Positions 62,529 to 64,000 of a stretch of DNA of 64,000 nt are shown here, in pieces. The stretch covers positions 4,081,501 to 4,145,500 of the forward strand of contig NC_008570.1 of assembly GCF_000014805.1 (NCBI RefSeq), given 5' to 3'. The translations under genes and the position numbers were made by a program. This stretch comes from Aeromonas hydrophila subsp. hydrophila ATCC 7966. GTDB lineage: Bacteria > Pseudomonadota > Gammaproteobacteria > Enterobacterales > Aeromonadaceae. How positions within the stretch are numbered: position 1 is the stretch's first letter; every line of letters starts with the position of its first letter. The notes beneath the pieces are model-generated. The model saw only the letters and a list, made by a program, of their open reading frames with translations. It did no database searches and had not been told where the DNA came from.

Positions 62529-64000
62529 TTACAGGCGCTCTTCCAGCCAGGAGTGTACGGATTGCAGGGCTGCCGGCACTGCCTCGGGCTGGGTACCACC
62601 CGCCTGGGCCATGTCGGGACGACCGCCGCCCTTGCCACCCACCTGCTGGGCGACCAGATTGACCAGCTCACCGGCCTTGACCTTGCCGGTCAGGTCGTTG
62701 GTGACGCCCGCGATCAGGTTGACCTTGCCCTCGCCACTGGTGGCCAGCAGCACGACACCGGACTTCATCTGGTTCTTCAGTTCGTCCAGCATGCCGCGCA
62801 GGGATTTCGGATCGGCCCCTTCCAGCGCTGCAACCAGCACCTTCTGACCCTTGATCTCGATGACCTGACCCAGCAGGTCGTTACCGGCCTGAGCAGCCAG
62901 CTTGGCCTTGAGCTGCTCCAGCTCGCGTTCCATCATCTTGGCCTTGTCCAGTACCTGACGCACCTTGTCGGCGATGCAGAACTGGTCGCCTTTCACCAGT
63001 GCGGCAGCTTCTTCAATCTGCTCGCCGACCTGATGCATGAAGTCGATGGCGGCCTTGCCGGTCACCGCTTCGATACGGCGCACACCGGCGGCAATGCCGC
63101 TCTCGGCGATGATCTTGAAGAAGCCGATGTCACCGGTGCGCTTGGCGTGAGTTCCGCCGCACAGCTCGGTGGAGTAGTCGCCCATGCGCACCACACGCAC
63201 GTCGTCTTCGTATTTCTCGCCAAACAGCGCCATGGCGCCGGCCGACTTGGCGGCTTCCAGATCCATCAGCTGTGTGGTGATTTCGTGGTTGGCGCGGATC
63301 TGGTTGTTGACCAGCTCCTCGACCCGGCGAATGGTCGCCATGGTCATCCCCTCGAAGTGGGAGAAGTCAAAGCGCATGCGCTCTGCACCCACCAGAGAGC
63401 CTTTCTGGGTCACGTGCTCACCCAGCGCCTGACGCAGGGCCGCGTGCAGCAGGTGGGTCACGGAGTGGTTCAGAGCGATGGCCTGGCGACGCTCGCCATC
63501 GACCACGGCTTCGACCTCGGCCCCTTTCTCCAGGGTGCCCAGCTCCATGTAACCCTTGTGGATGATCGCCTTGCCCGCTTTGACGGTATCGGTCACGGCA
63601 AAGATGCCGTCATCCACTTTCAGGGTGCCGCTGTCGCCGATCTGGCCGCCGGACTCAGCGTAGAAGGGGGTCTGCTCCAGCACAATGACCGCTTCGTCAC
63701 CGGCGATAAGACCGCTCACCTCGTCCACGCCCTTGTAGATGCCGACCACACGGGTGCGTTCGGTCAGGGTCTTGTAACCGGTGAAGGGGGTCTCGAAGTC
63801 GAGCTTGAGCATCTCGTTGTAGTTCACGCCGAAGCTGGAAGCCTCTTTGGCGCGAGCACGCTGCTTCTCCATCTCGGCCTTGAAGCCCTCTTCGTCGATG
63901 CCGATCTCGCGCTCGCGCACCACGTCGGCAGTCAGGTCGGCCGGGAAGCCGTAAGTGTCATACAGCTTGAACACCACTTCGCCCGGAATGACCTTGGCAT
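62529..64000 (-). CDS. alaS: Alanyl-tRNA synthetase, C-terminal part (5' end beyond window)
   Basis: About 490 residues of AlaS, in frame to the window edge; the catalytic N-terminal half lies outside. It includes [20 protein letters not shown] near the edge and the editing domain with [11 protein letters not shown] and [11 protein letters not shown] (metal-binding His/Cys). The DHHA1/C-Ala domain carries the Gly-rich [20 protein letters not shown] at 63977 is internal, not a start. Confidence 0.96.

Overview
The window is a 64 kb piece of gammaproteobacterial chromosome. It has high GC, dense genes, enteric/Vibrio-like synteny and no phage, transposon or CRISPR array. Gene content and order fit Aeromonas best: proC-yggS next to pilTU, radA-PilZ-serB-ytjB-deoDBAC-nupC as in Vibrio, lptGF-pepA-holC-valS, and alaS-lysC-csrA-tRNA-Ser-tRNA-Arg. 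This genus call is an inference from synteny and protein character; the species cannot be read from the window.

Layout. 0-11 kb: a chemoreceptor, proS, and small metabolic and envelope genes (SDR, outer-membrane barrel, PCu(A)C copper chaperone, enoyl-CoA hydratase family, CatB-like acetyltransferase, an exported ParB-like protein, an orphan OppA). 11-17 kb: the DUF4426-yggU-yggT-proC-yggS block, divergent from pilT-pilU-yaaA (twitching motors). 17-26 kb: srmB/trmN, two tandem brnQ paralogues, zur-cheX-small ORF, dusA, hupA. 26-36 kb: rsd, a small PilZ protein, radA, a large PilZ protein broken by a one-base frameshift, an alpha/beta hydrolase, serB, ytjB and a GAF/PAS/GGDEF protein. 36-43 kb: deoxynucleoside catabolism (nupC-xapX, deoC-deoA-deoB-deoD) with yjjV. 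43-51 kb: an orphan pilin, an RlmD-type methyltransferase, amt with a visible sigma-54 promoter and NtrC site, tRNA-Leu, an RDD protein and lptG/lptF. 51-60 kb: pepA, holC, valS, a DUF21/CBS protein, a DedA protein, pbpG. 60-64 kb: five tRNA-Arg(ACG), tRNA-Ser(GCU), csrA, lysC and the 3' part of alaS, which runs off the window.

How the genes work together. NupC imports nucleosides; DeoD/DeoA cleave them, DeoB moves the phosphate and DeoC splits deoxyribose-5-phosphate. Candidate CRP sites stand before nupC and in the deo leader. LptF and LptG form the inner-membrane part of the LPS exporter. PilT/PilU, two PilZ proteins, a diguanylate cyclase, CheX and a chemoreceptor make the region rich in motility and c-di-GMP functions.

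The most unusual signal is a set of short, diverged copies of gene ends beside intact genes. A copy of the rlmD 3' end lies below rlmD, a copy of the lptG 3' end lies below lptG, and the lptF/lptG junction is duplicated. The lptG pattern is what would be left if a complete foreign lptG had been spliced into a resident lptG. Also notable are the frameshifted PilZ gene, a tRNA-Arg array with an internal terminator, an unexplained structured block between pbpG and the tRNAs, and a 12-bp inverted repeat in the deo leader.
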